Source: Negativicutes bacterium
Lineage (GTDB): Bacteria; Bacillota; JAAYKD01
DNA length: 57,729 nucleotides
Reading direction: 5' to 3'
NCBI GenBank assembly: GCA_021372785.1
Contig: JAJFTT010000006.1
Location: 1 to 57,729 of the forward strand
A program made the translations under genes and the position numbers. Below are positions 42,920 to 51,920 of the stretch, piece by piece. The notes beneath the pieces are model-generated. The model had not been told where the DNA came from. It did not search any database and saw only the letters and a program-made list of their open reading frames with translations. The first letter of the stretch is position 1. The number at the start of each line of letters is the position of its first letter.

Positions 42920-44038
42920 CTAAACCGCTTCAAATGGAAAGGTAAAGGGCAACTGTAATTGGTCTCGGATCTGGATAAATTCCTGCTGCACCGCACTTCC
43001 AATCGGCACACCTTTGCTTTTGCGCTGCAGCCAAATCAAATATTCCTTTTCTCCGGCGGTGTAGATTCGTTCCTGCCCGGGCGCTCTGGTTGAACTGCGC
43101 AGTTCTCGTAAAATTGCTCCAGCCGTGTGCTTGAAACTCTCCGCACCCATAAAAGCTTCCGGATCAATCGCCAAAAAGAAATGGCCTAAATGGACGGGCA
43201 CTTTTTCTCTCTGCTCCCCAATGCCGGTCAGCATCTTGAGATAACTGCCTGCCTGCAGCGCCGCCGAAAGTATCTCCACGACCGTGGCATAACCATAACC
43301 TTTATAACCGGCCAGCGTCTCGCCAATGCCGCCCAGCGGTGTCAGAGCAGCGCTGCCGCTGACCAAATCCAGCAGAATTTGCTTGCTGTCGGTCTGCGTG
43401 GAACCATCCCGTTCGATTACCGTGCCGGCCGGCGTCTCCAAACCGGCTCTGGCGTAATATTCAATTTTGCCGCGCTGAATGATACTGGTGGCGCAGTCCA
43501 GCACGAAAGGAAATTCTTCATCCGTCGGCAGGCCAAAGGTCAGGTCAGGGGATTGGTGCCCAGCATATTTTCCACGCCAAAGGTGGGAGCAATGGAGGGT
43601 CTGGTATTGGTCCCGGTCAGACCGATCATATTCTGCCGGGTGGCCATGGTGGCATAATAACCGGCGATACCGTAATGGGTGGAATTGCGCGCCGCCACCA
43701 TACCCATGCCGTAGGTTTTGCTTTATCAATCGCCATCTGCATGGCTTTGACCGCGACGACCATGCCCATACCGTCGTGTCCGTCCACCACAACCGTTGTG
43801 GCGGTTTCGCGGATTACTTCGAACTCTCTGTTACCGGCTGCTGAATTCCAGCTTGAATGCGGTCAATATAGATCGGTTTAAAACGATTGCAGCCGTGACT
43901 CTCAATGCCGCGCCGGTCGCTCTCCATTAAAACATCGGCGCAAATCAAAGCGTCCGCCGGCGGCACGCCCACTTTGATCAGGGCCGCCGTCAGAAAATCA
44001 GCGGTTAGCTGTCAGGAAAGATAAGGTCTTGTTTCCAT
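42920..44038 (-). pseudogene. Ldh2-family malate/ureidoglycolate dehydrogenase, inactivated
   Basis: The full-length family pattern can be followed across frames. It starts METRPYLS at 44038, passes SDRRGIESHGCNRF, DGHDGMGMVVAVKAM, NSTHYGIAGYYA, TNPLTFGLPTDEEF and DCATSIIQRGKIE, and ends TFPFEAV. Four lesions are visible: a TGA at codon 9 (44012-44014), shifts near 43824 and 43715, and a 5-bp tandem duplication (GGTCA) at about 43538-43547. These NAD(P)-dependent enzymes oxidise 2-hydroxyacids. The C-terminal 290 codons remain open but cannot make the NAD-binding protein. Confidence 0.9.
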
Positions 44039-44127
44039 CGTTGACCTTCTTTTTCCTTGCCGCACTCTCTTTTCTTTAGCAAAAAGGGGACGCAATCGTC
44101 TCGCATCCCCTTCGTTGTGATAACAGC

Positions 44128-45621
44128 CTAGAAATAAATCCTGCTGTATTTGTCTTTCAGGTAATTGACATAATAATGCGGGTCAAAGGATTCGCCGCTG
44201 GCATTGATCATCAGTTCATCCGGCGTCAATAAGCCGCCATGGCGGTGAATCTTTTCGCGCAGCCAGGCGTTGATGGTCTGCATGCGGTCGTTGGCGATTT
44301 CTTTTTCCACATCTACCTCTTGGCAGAGCGCATGGAAGAATTGCGCGCCGTAAGCGGTGCCCAGCGCGTAGGTGGGGAAATAACCAAAGGAACCGTTGGC
44401 CCAGTGGGTATCCTGCAGGATGCCTTCGCTGTCGTTCTGCGGACGCACGCCAAGGTATTCCTCCATCTTGTCGTTCCACATTTCGGGCAACCGCATAATA
44501 TCTACTTCGCCGGACATGATTTGACGTTCCAACTCATAGCGAACCATGATGTGCATCGGATAAGTCAGTTCATCCGCATCGAGACGAATCAAGCCCGGTT
44601 TGCTGCGGTTTGCCATCTGGTAGAAAGATTCCGGATCGTAAGCGGCCAGCTGCTGCGGAAAAATATTCTGCAGCTTATAGAAATGGCGCTGCCAGAAGGC
44701 GTGGCTGCGGCCGATATAGTTTTCATAGAAGCGCGACTGCGATTCGCCGATGCCCATGCCGGCGCCGCCGATCATACGGCCTTCCTGGGCGGGATCGCCT
44801 TGCTGCGAATGAATGGCATGTCCCATCTCGTGCATTCCCAGGAAAATAGAGGCCGGCAGATAATGCTCCAGGTAACGAGCGGTCACCCGCATGTCGTTAT
44901 AGGAAGCGCCGCTGGTGAAGGGATGGGCGGATTCGCTGATCACACCGCGGTTTAAATCATAACGCAAGACGCCGGCGAGATATTCCAAAAACTTGCGCTG
45001 ATCGGCTTTGGGATAATATTGATACAGCGCGCTGTCGTCGATTTTTTTGCCTTCCGTTTGAATTTTCTTGGTAAAAGGAACCAGCTCCGCGCGCAGCAGG
45101 CCAAAGAAAGCATCATAACGCTCCATGTTCATGCCTTCTTCGAAATCATCCAGCAGCGTGTTATAAGGATGCCCGACATAGCCGCGATATTCGGCAGAAA
45201 TCTTATTATGTTCAATGTTTTTGGCAAGATATGGCGCAAACATGGCAAAATTGTTTTGCTTTCTGGCTTCTTCCCAGACCTTTTTGGCCATGGCATTGTC
45301 CTGCTGGCGGGCGACCATTTCCTCCTGCGGAATCTTGGCGTTCTTGTTAATCTCCTTCAGCATTTTGGCGGCGGCAAATTGATCGAGCGGGTCAATCTCT
45401 GTCATTTGGCTGACGGCTTCCAGCATGGCGATATTCTTGGGATCGCGCTGCATGGAATAGTTATCCTTGCTCAAAATACCCAGCATTTTGCCGCGATAAG
45501 CAGCCGACATCGGCGGCGCTTCGGTGGAGGCATCCCAACTGATGTGAAACATGGCAAAACGGAAGGCTGCCATTCTGTTTTGATATTCATGGAACTGTTT
45601 TAACGTAGTTTCCTTGTCCAT
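44128..45621 (-). CDS. M32 family metallocarboxypeptidase (carboxypeptidase Taq)
   Basis: 497 residues from the ATG at 45621 (AGAGGTG upstream). The helical M32 fold carries HExxH in GMHEMGHAIHSQQ (about residue 270), with the downstream Glu in MGIGESQSRFYEN and the family signatures MRVTARYLEHYLP and HWANGSFGYFPTYALGTAYGAQ. It removes C-terminal amino acids from peptides in the cytoplasm, with broad specificity except after Pro. It sits between a dead dehydrogenase and the remains of a second M32 gene, next to an M20 hydrolase: a peptide-use cluster. Confidence 0.93.
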   Translation of the reverse strand: MDKETTLKQFHEYQNRMAAFRFAMFHISWDASTEAPPMSAAYRGKMLGILSKDNYSMQRDPKNIAMLEAVSQMTEIDPLDQFAAAKMLKEINKNAKIPQEEMVARQQDNAMAKKVWEEARKQNNFAMFAPYLAKNIEHNKISAEYRGYVGHPYNTLLDDFEEGMNMERYDAFFGLLRAELVPFTKKIQTEGKKIDDSALYQYYPKADQRKFLEYLAGVLRYDLNRGVISESAHPFTSGASYNDMRVTARYLEHYLPASIFLGMHEMGHAIHSQQGDPAQEGRMIGGAGMGIGESQSRFYENYIGRSHAFWQRHFYKLQNIFPQQLAAYDPESFYQMANRSKPGLIRLDADELTYPMHIMVRYELERQIMSGEVDIMRLPEMWNDKMEEYLGVRPQNDSEGILQDTHWANGSFGYFPTYALGTAYGAQFFHALCQEVDVEKEIANDRMQTINAWLREKIHRHGGLLTPDELMINASGESFDPHYYVNYLKDKYSRIYF

Positions 45622-45679
45622 TTCTGACGCACCTCTTTCTTCTGATTGTTTTCTTGTGTAAACCGCTTTGGTTGTTGTT

Positions 45680-46015
45680 TTAAAAATAAATCTTGCTGAA
45701 TTTTTCCTTGATGTACTCAACGAAATACTTGGGATCAAACGACTCGCCGGTCACTTTCCGCATCAATTCATCCGGTTCAAGCGGACCGCCATACTGATGA
45801 ATCTCTTGCTTCAGCCAGGCGTTGACATTTTCCATGCGGTCATTGGCAATTTCCTGTTCCAAATCGACCGATTTGAGTATGGTATGGTAAAATTGCGCGC
45901 CGGCTTGCGGTGCCCGGGTAGAAGCGTCCCGGCTGATGTGAAAACGCATGAAATTATAAGCAGCCATTTGTTCCCGGTATTCCGTAAATTAAGACAGCGG
46001 GGTTACTTTATTCAC
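45680..46015 (-). pseudogene. Second M32 carboxypeptidase, internally deleted remnant
   Basis: The start (GTG at 46015, VNKVTPLS) is followed by a TAA at codon 9, then FTEYREQMAAYNFMRFHIS, matching the N-terminus of the intact neighbour. After STRAP the frame jumps directly to the C-terminal 75 residues (QAGAQFYHTILKSVDLEQEI to EKFSKIYF). About 400 codons including HExxH are gone, and the deletion is in frame. The start overlaps the M20 stop, so the two were once an operon. Confidence 0.88.
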
Positions 46016-47282
46016 CAAAATGCACCTCTTTTAAGCTGTCGGCATAGTAATCGGTTACGCTGCCGGCAAACGGTGTGAAAGGAATGGCTGTTTCATTGTT
46101 GAGGAACGCCAGGGCAAACGCCACGGTGGCGGCCGCACCGTTGATCATGGCTTTTTCATCAATATCGAAAAACTGGTTATGAATCTCGGCACCGCTGCCC
46201 ACCGCGGGATTGGCAATGCCCAGTTTGGCAAAACAAGCCGGCGCGTAATTGGCGTAAGCCGGGAAGCTTTCGGAACCCATGGCGGGCATGCCTTCCACAA
46301 CATGATCGGCGCCGACGACGGCCGTAATCGCATCCCAAGCAAGCCGGGTTGCCTCCGGTTGGTTAATCAGCGGTTTGCCATGCCGGACCGTATAATCGAT
46401 CTTGCAGTTATAGAGCTTGCTCAAGGCCTCCGCGCTCGCGGCCATATGCTTTAAGAAGGGCAGAGCCGATTTTTCTTCGTCAAAGAAACGCGCCGTACCG
46501 GCAAACTCCGCCGTATCGGGAATCACATTTTGCACCGTTCCGGCCTGAATCAGCCCGATAGACAGCGTAAACGGTTCAAAGGGATTGGTATATTTCATCG
46601 GAGCCTTATACAAATCGTCCAGCACCGCCAGCATGCAGTCGATGGGGCTCCTGGAAAGATCCGGACGGGAGCCATGGCCGCCTTCACCGGTGATTTTATA
46701 GCGGAAGACGAGCGAACCCGCCATGCAGCCGCCGGCGCGAATGCCAAGAGTACCGGTCGGCATATCCTGGAAGCAATGCAGACCCCAGGCGCCGTCCCAG
46801 GTAACCTCGTGATCTTCCATATAGTGCATGATTTGTCGGATGTTGCCGGCCGCCTCTTCGCCGCGTTCGAATACGAGCAGGATTTCGCCTTTGATCTCAT
46901 CCCTGTGCTGATTGAGAATTTTTGCCGCTCCCAGCAGCATGGCGGTGTGAGCGTCATGTCCGCAGGCATGCATGACGCCGTCATTCCGGCTGACGCAAGT
47001 CCGTTCTGTCTTCAGGTTGACTGGCGGTTCCTGAATGGGCAAGGCATCCACGTCGGCGCGCAGCAAGACGGTTTTGCCGGGGCGCATACCTTTGATAAAA
47101 CCAAGCACACCGCCGTTTTCTACCTCAACGAAAGGGATCTGCAAAGCCTTCAGCTCTTGCATGATGTACTGAACCGTTTCGAATTCCTTGCCGGACATCT
47201 CCGGATGAATATGCAGATAACGCCGGTGTTTTACCATGTAATCAAATTGTTCCTGAGCCGATTTTTGAATCTCCATTTTCAT
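46008..47282 (-). CDS. M20 family amidohydrolase (HipO/AbgB-like)
   Basis: 424 residues from the ATG at 47282 (AGAGAGGTG upstream). Metal ligands and catalytic residues are present: RADVDALP, HACGHDAHTAM, ERGEEAAGN, GLHCFQDMPTG. A lid/dimerisation domain lies at about 190-310 (KITGEGGHGSRPDLSRSP). The C-terminal His is in GAEIHNQFFDIDE. Such enzymes cleave N-acyl or N-aminoacyl amino acids (hippurate, p-aminobenzoyl-glutamate, N-acetyl amino acids); the substrate here is unknown. First gene of the former M20-M32 unit. Confidence 0.92.
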   Translation of the reverse strand: MKMEIQKSAQEQFDYMVKHRRYLHIHPEMSGKEFETVQYIMQELKALQIPFVEVENGGVLGFIKGMRPGKTVLLRADVDALPIQEPPVNLKTERTCVSRNDGVMHACGHDAHTAMLLGAAKILNQHRDEIKGEILLVFERGEEAAGNIRQIMHYMEDHEVTWDGAWGLHCFQDMPTGTLGIRAGGCMAGSLVFRYKITGEGGHGSRPDLSRSPIDCMLAVLDDLYKAPMKYTNPFEPFTLSIGLIQAGTVQNVIPDTAEFAGTARFFDEEKSALPFLKHMAASAEALSKLYNCKIDYTVRHGKPLINQPEATRLAWDAITAVVGADHVVEGMPAMGSESFPAYANYAPACFAKLGIANPAVGSGAEIHNQFFDIDEKAMINGAAATVAFALAFLNNETAIPFTPFAGSVTDYYADSLKEVHFGE

Positions 47283-47363
47283 TAACACCTCTCTCATACA
47301 GATTCTCTGCCATAATTCTATTCTAATTATTAGTCGTTTGAGGGAATAAATCCTTTCGCCTAT

Positions 47364-47440
47364 AAAAAAATCCGAACGAATTACCGGCGGACTCTCTCAG
47401 AAAATGAGCGGGCGGCTGCGCGAAACTCTTCGGATTTTTA
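47364..47440 (-). terminator. Terminator of the B3/B4 gene
   Basis: Outer arms AAAAATCCGAA and TTCGGATTTTT enclose about 50 nt that can form further stems; a T run follows on the minus strand. Confidence 0.65.
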
Positions 47441-47454
47441 TTGGTTTCATTGTC

Positions 47455-48183
47455 TCATAACTGACCGGCTAAATCAATTTCGGCAGCGTCCCGCGTCAGA
47501 ATTTTTGTCGCAGCCTGACCGCCCAGATACTGCACCGCTGTCTTCGCCAGCAAGTCCAGGGCCGCCAACAGATCCGCGTGACGGCTGGGATCGACCGATT
47601 CAATCACCAAAACGGCATTTTTTGTGCCCTCCGTCAGCATCGTGCGCTGACCATCGCGCCAGTTCCAGCAGCGGCAGACCGCGCCCTGATCGTCCAGATA
47701 GCAGACTTCCCCCGGCAGGGTCGGATCGCTCTCTTCATCGCCCAGCGCCAGAAAGCCATCGCCGCCGGCGGTGACCGTCAGGCGTAAATCACCGGCAAAG
47801 CAATCGAGATCCTCCCCGCCGCAAGGTAAGCCATAGCGCAGCGAGACCGTGTTATATATGTCCACCAGGGGATTAATCGGACCTACTGCATTGCCTTTTT
47901 CGATGCGTTTCAAGAGCGCTTCAATGGAGGAGCGGGCGCCTTTCCTGGTCTTAAACTGAGTAAACGCCTGACGCCAAATCGCCACGACCGGATTTTGGCT
48001 GAACGCCGCCCCGGTTAAATATTTCTTTGCCTCGCGGTTCGCATTTTCCAACTGTCCGATCCGCTGCCGGCGGAACGGCTCGCTGCCCGCTTCGCTGTTG
48101 TCGATGCCATGCAGCACAACCACGCCAATCTCACACTGTGGGAACAGCTGCCAGAAAGACGGTTCAATCCGAAATTTGCTCAT
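47455..48183 (-). CDS. B3/B4 tRNA-binding-domain protein (PheT editing-domain-like)
   Basis: 242 residues. The stand-alone B3/B4 domain of phenylalanyl-tRNA synthetase beta chains is recognisable from SIEALLKRIEKGNAVGPINPLVDIYNTVSLRYGLPCGG and the later FLALGDEESDPTLPGEVCYLDD pattern (in pieces). Stand-alone B3/B4 proteins are thought to edit misacylated tRNA or act on amino-acid adducts; the substrate is not established. AAGGGGGAC precedes the ATG. It is the only gene of its unit. Confidence 0.85.
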   Translation of the reverse strand: MSKFRIEPSFWQLFPQCEIGVVVLHGIDNSEAGSEPFRRQRIGQLENANREAKKYLTGAAFSQNPVVAIWRQAFTQFKTRKGARSSIEALLKRIEKGNAVGPINPLVDIYNTVSLRYGLPCGGEDLDCFAGDLRLTVTAGGDGFLALGDEESDPTLPGEVCYLDDQGAVCRCWNWRDGQRTMLTEGTKNAVLVIESVDPSRHADLLAALDLLAKTAVQYLGGQAATKILTRDAAEIDLAGQL

Positions 48184-48381
48184 AAAAAGTCCCCCTTAAA
48201 CGTCAAATTTTCCATTTCAAACTCTTACTCCGGATGATACACGAAAACAAAGCGCAGCGTCAGCCTAAAATGCCAGAAAGCTGCGACGCCCTTTGCGGGT
48301 CCCCAAACGGCAGCGCAGCATTTTTTTGCGTTCGGCGAAATTTTCCATTATAATAATATAAAATCAGTCTGCAGTTTTCTC

Positions 48382-48410
48382 TTGCCGATTCTCCTGTTTT
48401 CTCTTATAAT
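48382..48410 (+). promoter_or_regulatory. Promoter of the small C39-like gene
   Basis: TTGCCG (48382-48387), 17 bp, TATAAT (48405-48410), leader about 100 nt. The 333-bp gap 48184-48516 also holds a hairpin GCTGCG/CGCAGC followed by seven T's (about 48281-48328) of unclear use. Confidence 0.7.
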
Positions 48411-48516
48411 GATTCTTATGCATCCAGCCGCAACACCTCAAAAATGGCGAATAGCGGATCACAGTATTGGCAATTTTTGCAAGAGCGGTTATTTTTCGCT
48501 GAACAAAGGAGAAAAC

Positions 48517-49104
48517 ATGAACGGCAAAGACCTGGATTTTTTAAACATCAACAACACTTATGGCGGCAATCAATATAAATTTCTGCACCCAATGATGAAC
48601 CGCGGCGGTTGTTCCACCGTCTGCGCCTGCCATGCCGCCGCCTTACTGGCAATGCACGACCGGACAAGAGCCGCCCTTTACCCTTACGATACGCTGACCC
48701 TAACCGAAGCAGAATTCAAAGCCTTTGCCAAGACGATGTACCAATATGTCTTCCCGAGCTTTCGCGGCATGCCGGAAACCCGGCTTTTCCGGGAAGGCTT
48801 TGAAAGATACGCCCAAAGCGTTGCCGTCAAGGTAGAATATGCCGAACTGCAGGGAGACGAGAGCGTTGAGGCAGCCCGGCAATTCATCCATCGGATGATT
48901 GACGATGGCATCAGTGTGCAATTCCTGCTGCTGAAGCATCAGAACGAAGCGTTTTCGGAAATTGAATGGCACTGGTTCACCATCACCGGCTACACGGATG
49001 AAAACATCATTTATTCCACCTGGGGTGAGCGCTGCCTGGCTTCTCTGCCCGATCTCTGGGATACCGGCTATCCGGAAAAAGGCGGCCTAATCGCCATCTA
49101 TTAA
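48517..49104 (+). CDS. Small C39-like/papain-fold protein of unknown function
   Basis: 195 residues from the ATG at 48517, preceded by AAAGGAG; the longer frame to 48382 overlaps the promoter and is rejected. A candidate catalytic Cys lies in RGGCSTVCACHAAALLAM, a His in EWHWFTITGY and a polar residue in YSTWGER, the order expected for C39-like papain folds. There is no signal peptide. Substrate and role are unknown. Transcribed alone, ending at a strong terminator. Confidence 0.65.
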   Translation: MNGKDLDFLNINNTYGGNQYKFLHPMMNRGGCSTVCACHAAALLAMHDRTRAALYPYDTLTLTEAEFKAFAKTMYQYVFPSFRGMPETRLFREGFERYAQSVAVKVEYAELQGDESVEAARQFIHRMIDDGISVQFLLLKHQNEAFSEIEWHWFTITGYTDENIIYSTWGERCLASLPDLWDTGYPEKGGLIAIY

Positions 49105-49126
49105 GCGCTCTCAGCCAATCTACCGG

Positions 49127-49167
49127 CTGTCTCCTGTGATTAAATTCGCAAGAGACAGTTTTTTTTT
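49127..49167. terminator. Terminator between the C39-like gene and ybaK
   Basis: CTGTCTC pairs with GAGACAG over an 18-nt loop, with nine T's on the plus side. It mainly serves the plus-strand gene. Confidence 0.75.
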
Positions 49168-49176
49168 ATGAAGAGG

Positions 49177-49641
49177 TTACTCGACGAGATCGCCATAATA
49201 TCCCTTGCTCATCTGCAATAAATCCTGCGGTGTCAATTGTACCTGAACTCCCTTTCTCCCGGCGCTGCAGGTAATCGTCTCAAATAAACCGGCCGTATCA
49301 TGCACCACCGTCACAAACTTCTTTTTCATACCCAGCGGAGAGCAGCCTCCATGCAGATAACCGGTCAAAGGCAATAGCTCCTTTTGCCTGATCATTTCAA
49401 TGCTCTTCACTTTCACCGTTTTGGCCGCTTTTTTTAAGCTGAGTATGCAGTTTACCGGGATCACAAAAACATAATACTGCCTGTCGCTGCCAATCGTCAC
49501 CAGAGTCTTAAATACTGTGTCCGGATCTTTACCGATTGCCGCTGCGACCTGTTCTCCCTCTGTAAGCTCAGCATCATATTCATATGCAGTATAGTCTATC
49601 TCATTGATCTCCAGCAAGCGCATGACATTTGTTTTTTCCAT
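49177..49641 (-). CDS. ybaK: YbaK/EbsC-type Cys-tRNA(Pro) deacylase
   Basis: 154 residues. The YbaK fold is clear: DPDTVFKTLVTIGSDRQYYVFVIPVNCILSLKKAAK in outline, with the conserved Lys in FKTLV, then LTGYLHGGCSPLGMKKK and the C-terminal SAGRKGVQVQLTPQDLL. The enzyme hydrolyses Cys mis-attached to tRNA-Pro. AGAAGG precedes the ATG. It lies just downstream of the DUF262 pair on the same strand, but is probably unrelated to it. Confidence 0.92.
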   Translation of the reverse strand: MEKTNVMRLLEINEIDYTAYEYDAELTEGEQVAAAIGKDPDTVFKTLVTIGSDRQYYVFVIPVNCILSLKKAAKTVKVKSIEMIRQKELLPLTGYLHGGCSPLGMKKKFVTVVHDTAGLFETITCSAGRKGVQVQLTPQDLLQMSKGYYGDLVE

Positions 49642-49689
49642 CCAATAAAACCTTCTTTACAGAAACCTATGCTCAATCGAGCCGGTCTC

Positions 49690-51918
49690 TTACAACTTTT
49701 TCAGGCTTTCGATCAGGCGGATGCCTTTCTCAATTCTGTCTTCTTCGTCCAGACCGGCGGCGGATTGTTTGATCTTGCAGAAAAAGTCCGGCGTAAGCGC
49801 ACCGGAGCGGCTCATTTTTTTCAGCAAAGCATGGCCGGCCGCTCCGACAGCCTGTAATTGGAAACCGGCATTCTGATTGCTGATCTGCAGTTCGACCTCT
49901 CCTTTGAGATACTTGAGGGGAGAAGCTTTCTTTTCCAGCGTGACCAGACTGCCCAGTTTATTCTTGATGGTCAACAGGAACGGATCCCAATGACTGCCCT
50001 CAATTGTTTTCTTGTTCAGCAACATGCACTCGTAGGGTTTGGCGGCATCGTTCCAGGCATAATACCCCTCCATAAATGTCCTGAACTCGCTGTAGCGAAT
50101 AAAATAATAGCGCCAGTCTTTCTCTTTGTTGGGGTTCTGAGCAAAAGCAGCCAGATAGGAGCTCACCACTTCTTCCACTGTCAGGTTCGGGTTTGCCCGC
50201 ATGGCATTCAGGAGTTTATAGAGCACCTTCTGGGTGTTTTCATAATCGCCGCGCCGTTGGCTGCGGCTGAATAATTCACGCCAGACATACTCTCTTTTAT
50301 TGCCGAACCTTCTGGTTTTGCCTACCGTCTGCGAATAATCGGCAAACGTGAGCAGCGCGCAGCTGATGGTGTCATAATTGCAGTCTTTGGCAAAAACCCG
50401 CTCGAATTGCCTGGCATATTCGCCGAGATCGGGTGTCAATTTAAAAATCGCCAGCGCACCCTGCAGCAGAGCATGATCCTCCAGATGATAAAGCGGTTTG
50501 GCCAGCTTGGCATGCTGCCGGATCAGAGCTGCCTTCTCATTCTCTTCGGCAATCTGCCGGGTGTTGAATTTTGTCTCCGCCGATAAGTGATCGGTGCTGA
50601 TCAGCTCGGCGACGGAATTGAGCAGAGCGGCCAGGTTTTCCTTACGCATGCTATCCTCGGAATTGGCAATGAGATTGCGCAGCTTACGAATCCTGACTTT
50701 GAATTGCACGGTTGACTGCAGCAGATGAACGATACAGCCGTAAAGCATCAGCTGCTCTCCCATGGAAAAGGGATTGCTGCGCTCTTCTGTATCGTAGACA
50801 TTGGCGCATTTTTTGAACAAATTGGCATCCGCATTGAAAAAGAACAAACGTATTTTGCCTTCCGCCTCCGGACCGGATTCTACCGTGAACAGTGAGGTGA
50901 AGAAAGCCGGATCGCGCTGCTCCAGGGCCACAAAAGCATCCAGCACGCCAAAAAGAAACTCAACATTCTCTTTGACGGCATAAACTTGCCCGAACAGCTG
51001 CCACTCCTCCGCGCTCTCTTCCCGGCTTCGATTGCTTTTACCTACGATGAGATCGGTGATGAAGCGGAAAAAGCGCAGGAACCCCTCATCCACTTTTTTG
51101 GCGATATCCGTCAGCTCGTCCTGCCGGTAGAGGTTCCAGAATAAATCCGACCAATCCAAATCCGCTTTGCGCGTGAAGGTTTTCGCCGGGTCCGCCGCGA
51201 ATTTCTTGCTGTTTTGCGCGAGCAGCTCGGCAAAGCGAATCTTGAAATATTCAAACTCGGTCAATTCTTTGCCCCGGGAATTCATTTTGATGTATAAATC
51301 ATCGGGCAGACCGAGCCGCTCCATCGGCAGCAAATAGAAGAAAACCGGCGCTTTGTCCGCGGTCAGCATAGGCCACAGCCTGGCTAAACGATACCCGGCC
51401 AGCTTTGCCTGAATTGCATCGAGCATGACCAGCATCGAGCGGATGGTCGGATCGTTTTCCCAGGCGGTGAAAAACCAGGGTTGATTGATGATATCGCTGC
51501 GGATCGATTCCGTAAAATTCTGCGGCTGATAATTGACCAATTCGGAACAAAACAGGCCGGAGCTGTGCCTGGTTTCGTAAGTGAATTTTGCTAAAACAGG
51601 AGCGGCGGCCTCGCCATAGCCTTCTTTGGCTGCGACATACCAATGCAGCAAAAACAAGGTGGTTAAGCGCTGCTGTCCGTCCAGCGGATAAAAAATTTTG
51701 CGCTCTTTCTCTCCGCTTTTGCTTTGATTGGTATAGCCGTAGATAAAATCCAATTCCAGCGGTTTTGTCTTGCCTTGCAGGGCATCACAAATTGCAGTCA
51801 GGATATTTTCCCGAATCGCGGCGATCTTGCCGGAATCGCGGCCCTGGGCGTAATCGCGCTGCAGTTTGGGGATTACGATTTTATGCGTTTGGATCAACTG
51901 CCAAAAACTCGTCGCCAT
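49690..51918 (-). CDS. DUF262 (GmrS/ParB-like NTPase) protein, 742 residues
   Basis: The N-terminal DUF262 domain starts HKIVIPKLQRDYAQGR, continues with PLDGQQRLTTLFLLHWY (the conserved DGQQR nucleotide-site motif) and YIKMNSRGKELTEFE. The rest is mostly helical and has no HNH motif that I can find, so this is not a full GmrSD fusion. DUF262 proteins of the GmrS type use NTP to restrict modified phage DNA (family knowledge). The ATG follows GGAGGAGTAGAG, which contains the stop of the upstream DUF262-DUF1524 gene, so the two are translationally coupled. Likely one two-component defence system. Confidence 0.88.
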   Translation of the reverse strand: MATSFWQLIQTHKIVIPKLQRDYAQGRDSGKIAAIRENILTAICDALQGKTKPLELDFIYGYTNQSKSGEKERKIFYPLDGQQRLTTLFLLHWYVAAKEGYGEAAAPVLAKFTYETRHSSGLFCSELVNYQPQNFTESIRSDIINQPWFFTAWENDPTIRSMLVMLDAIQAKLAGYRLARLWPMLTADKAPVFFYLLPMERLGLPDDLYIKMNSRGKELTEFEYFKIRFAELLAQNSKKFAADPAKTFTRKADLDWSDLFWNLYRQDELTDIAKKVDEGFLRFFRFITDLIVGKSNRSREESAEEWQLFGQVYAVKENVEFLFGVLDAFVALEQRDPAFFTSLFTVESGPEAEGKIRLFFFNADANLFKKCANVYDTEERSNPFSMGEQLMLYGCIVHLLQSTVQFKVRIRKLRNLIANSEDSMRKENLAALLNSVAELISTDHLSAETKFNTRQIAEENEKAALIRQHAKLAKPLYHLEDHALLQGALAIFKLTPDLGEYARQFERVFAKDCNYDTISCALLTFADYSQTVGKTRRFGNKREYVWRELFSRSQRRGDYENTQKVLYKLLNAMRANPNLTVEEVVSSYLAAFAQNPNKEKDWRYYFIRYSEFRTFMEGYYAWNDAAKPYECMLLNKKTIEGSHWDPFLLTIKNKLGSLVTLEKKASPLKYLKGEVELQISNQNAGFQLQAVGAAGHALLKKMSRSGALTPDFFCKIKQSAAGLDEEDRIEKGIRLIESLKKL

Positions 51919-51920
51919 CT

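Noticed and set aside
48281-48328. Plus-strand hairpin with T run before the C39-like gene
   Set aside because: It points away from any finished transcript and lies upstream of the promoter; it may be chance or a leader structure of the divergent gene, so no terminator is called.
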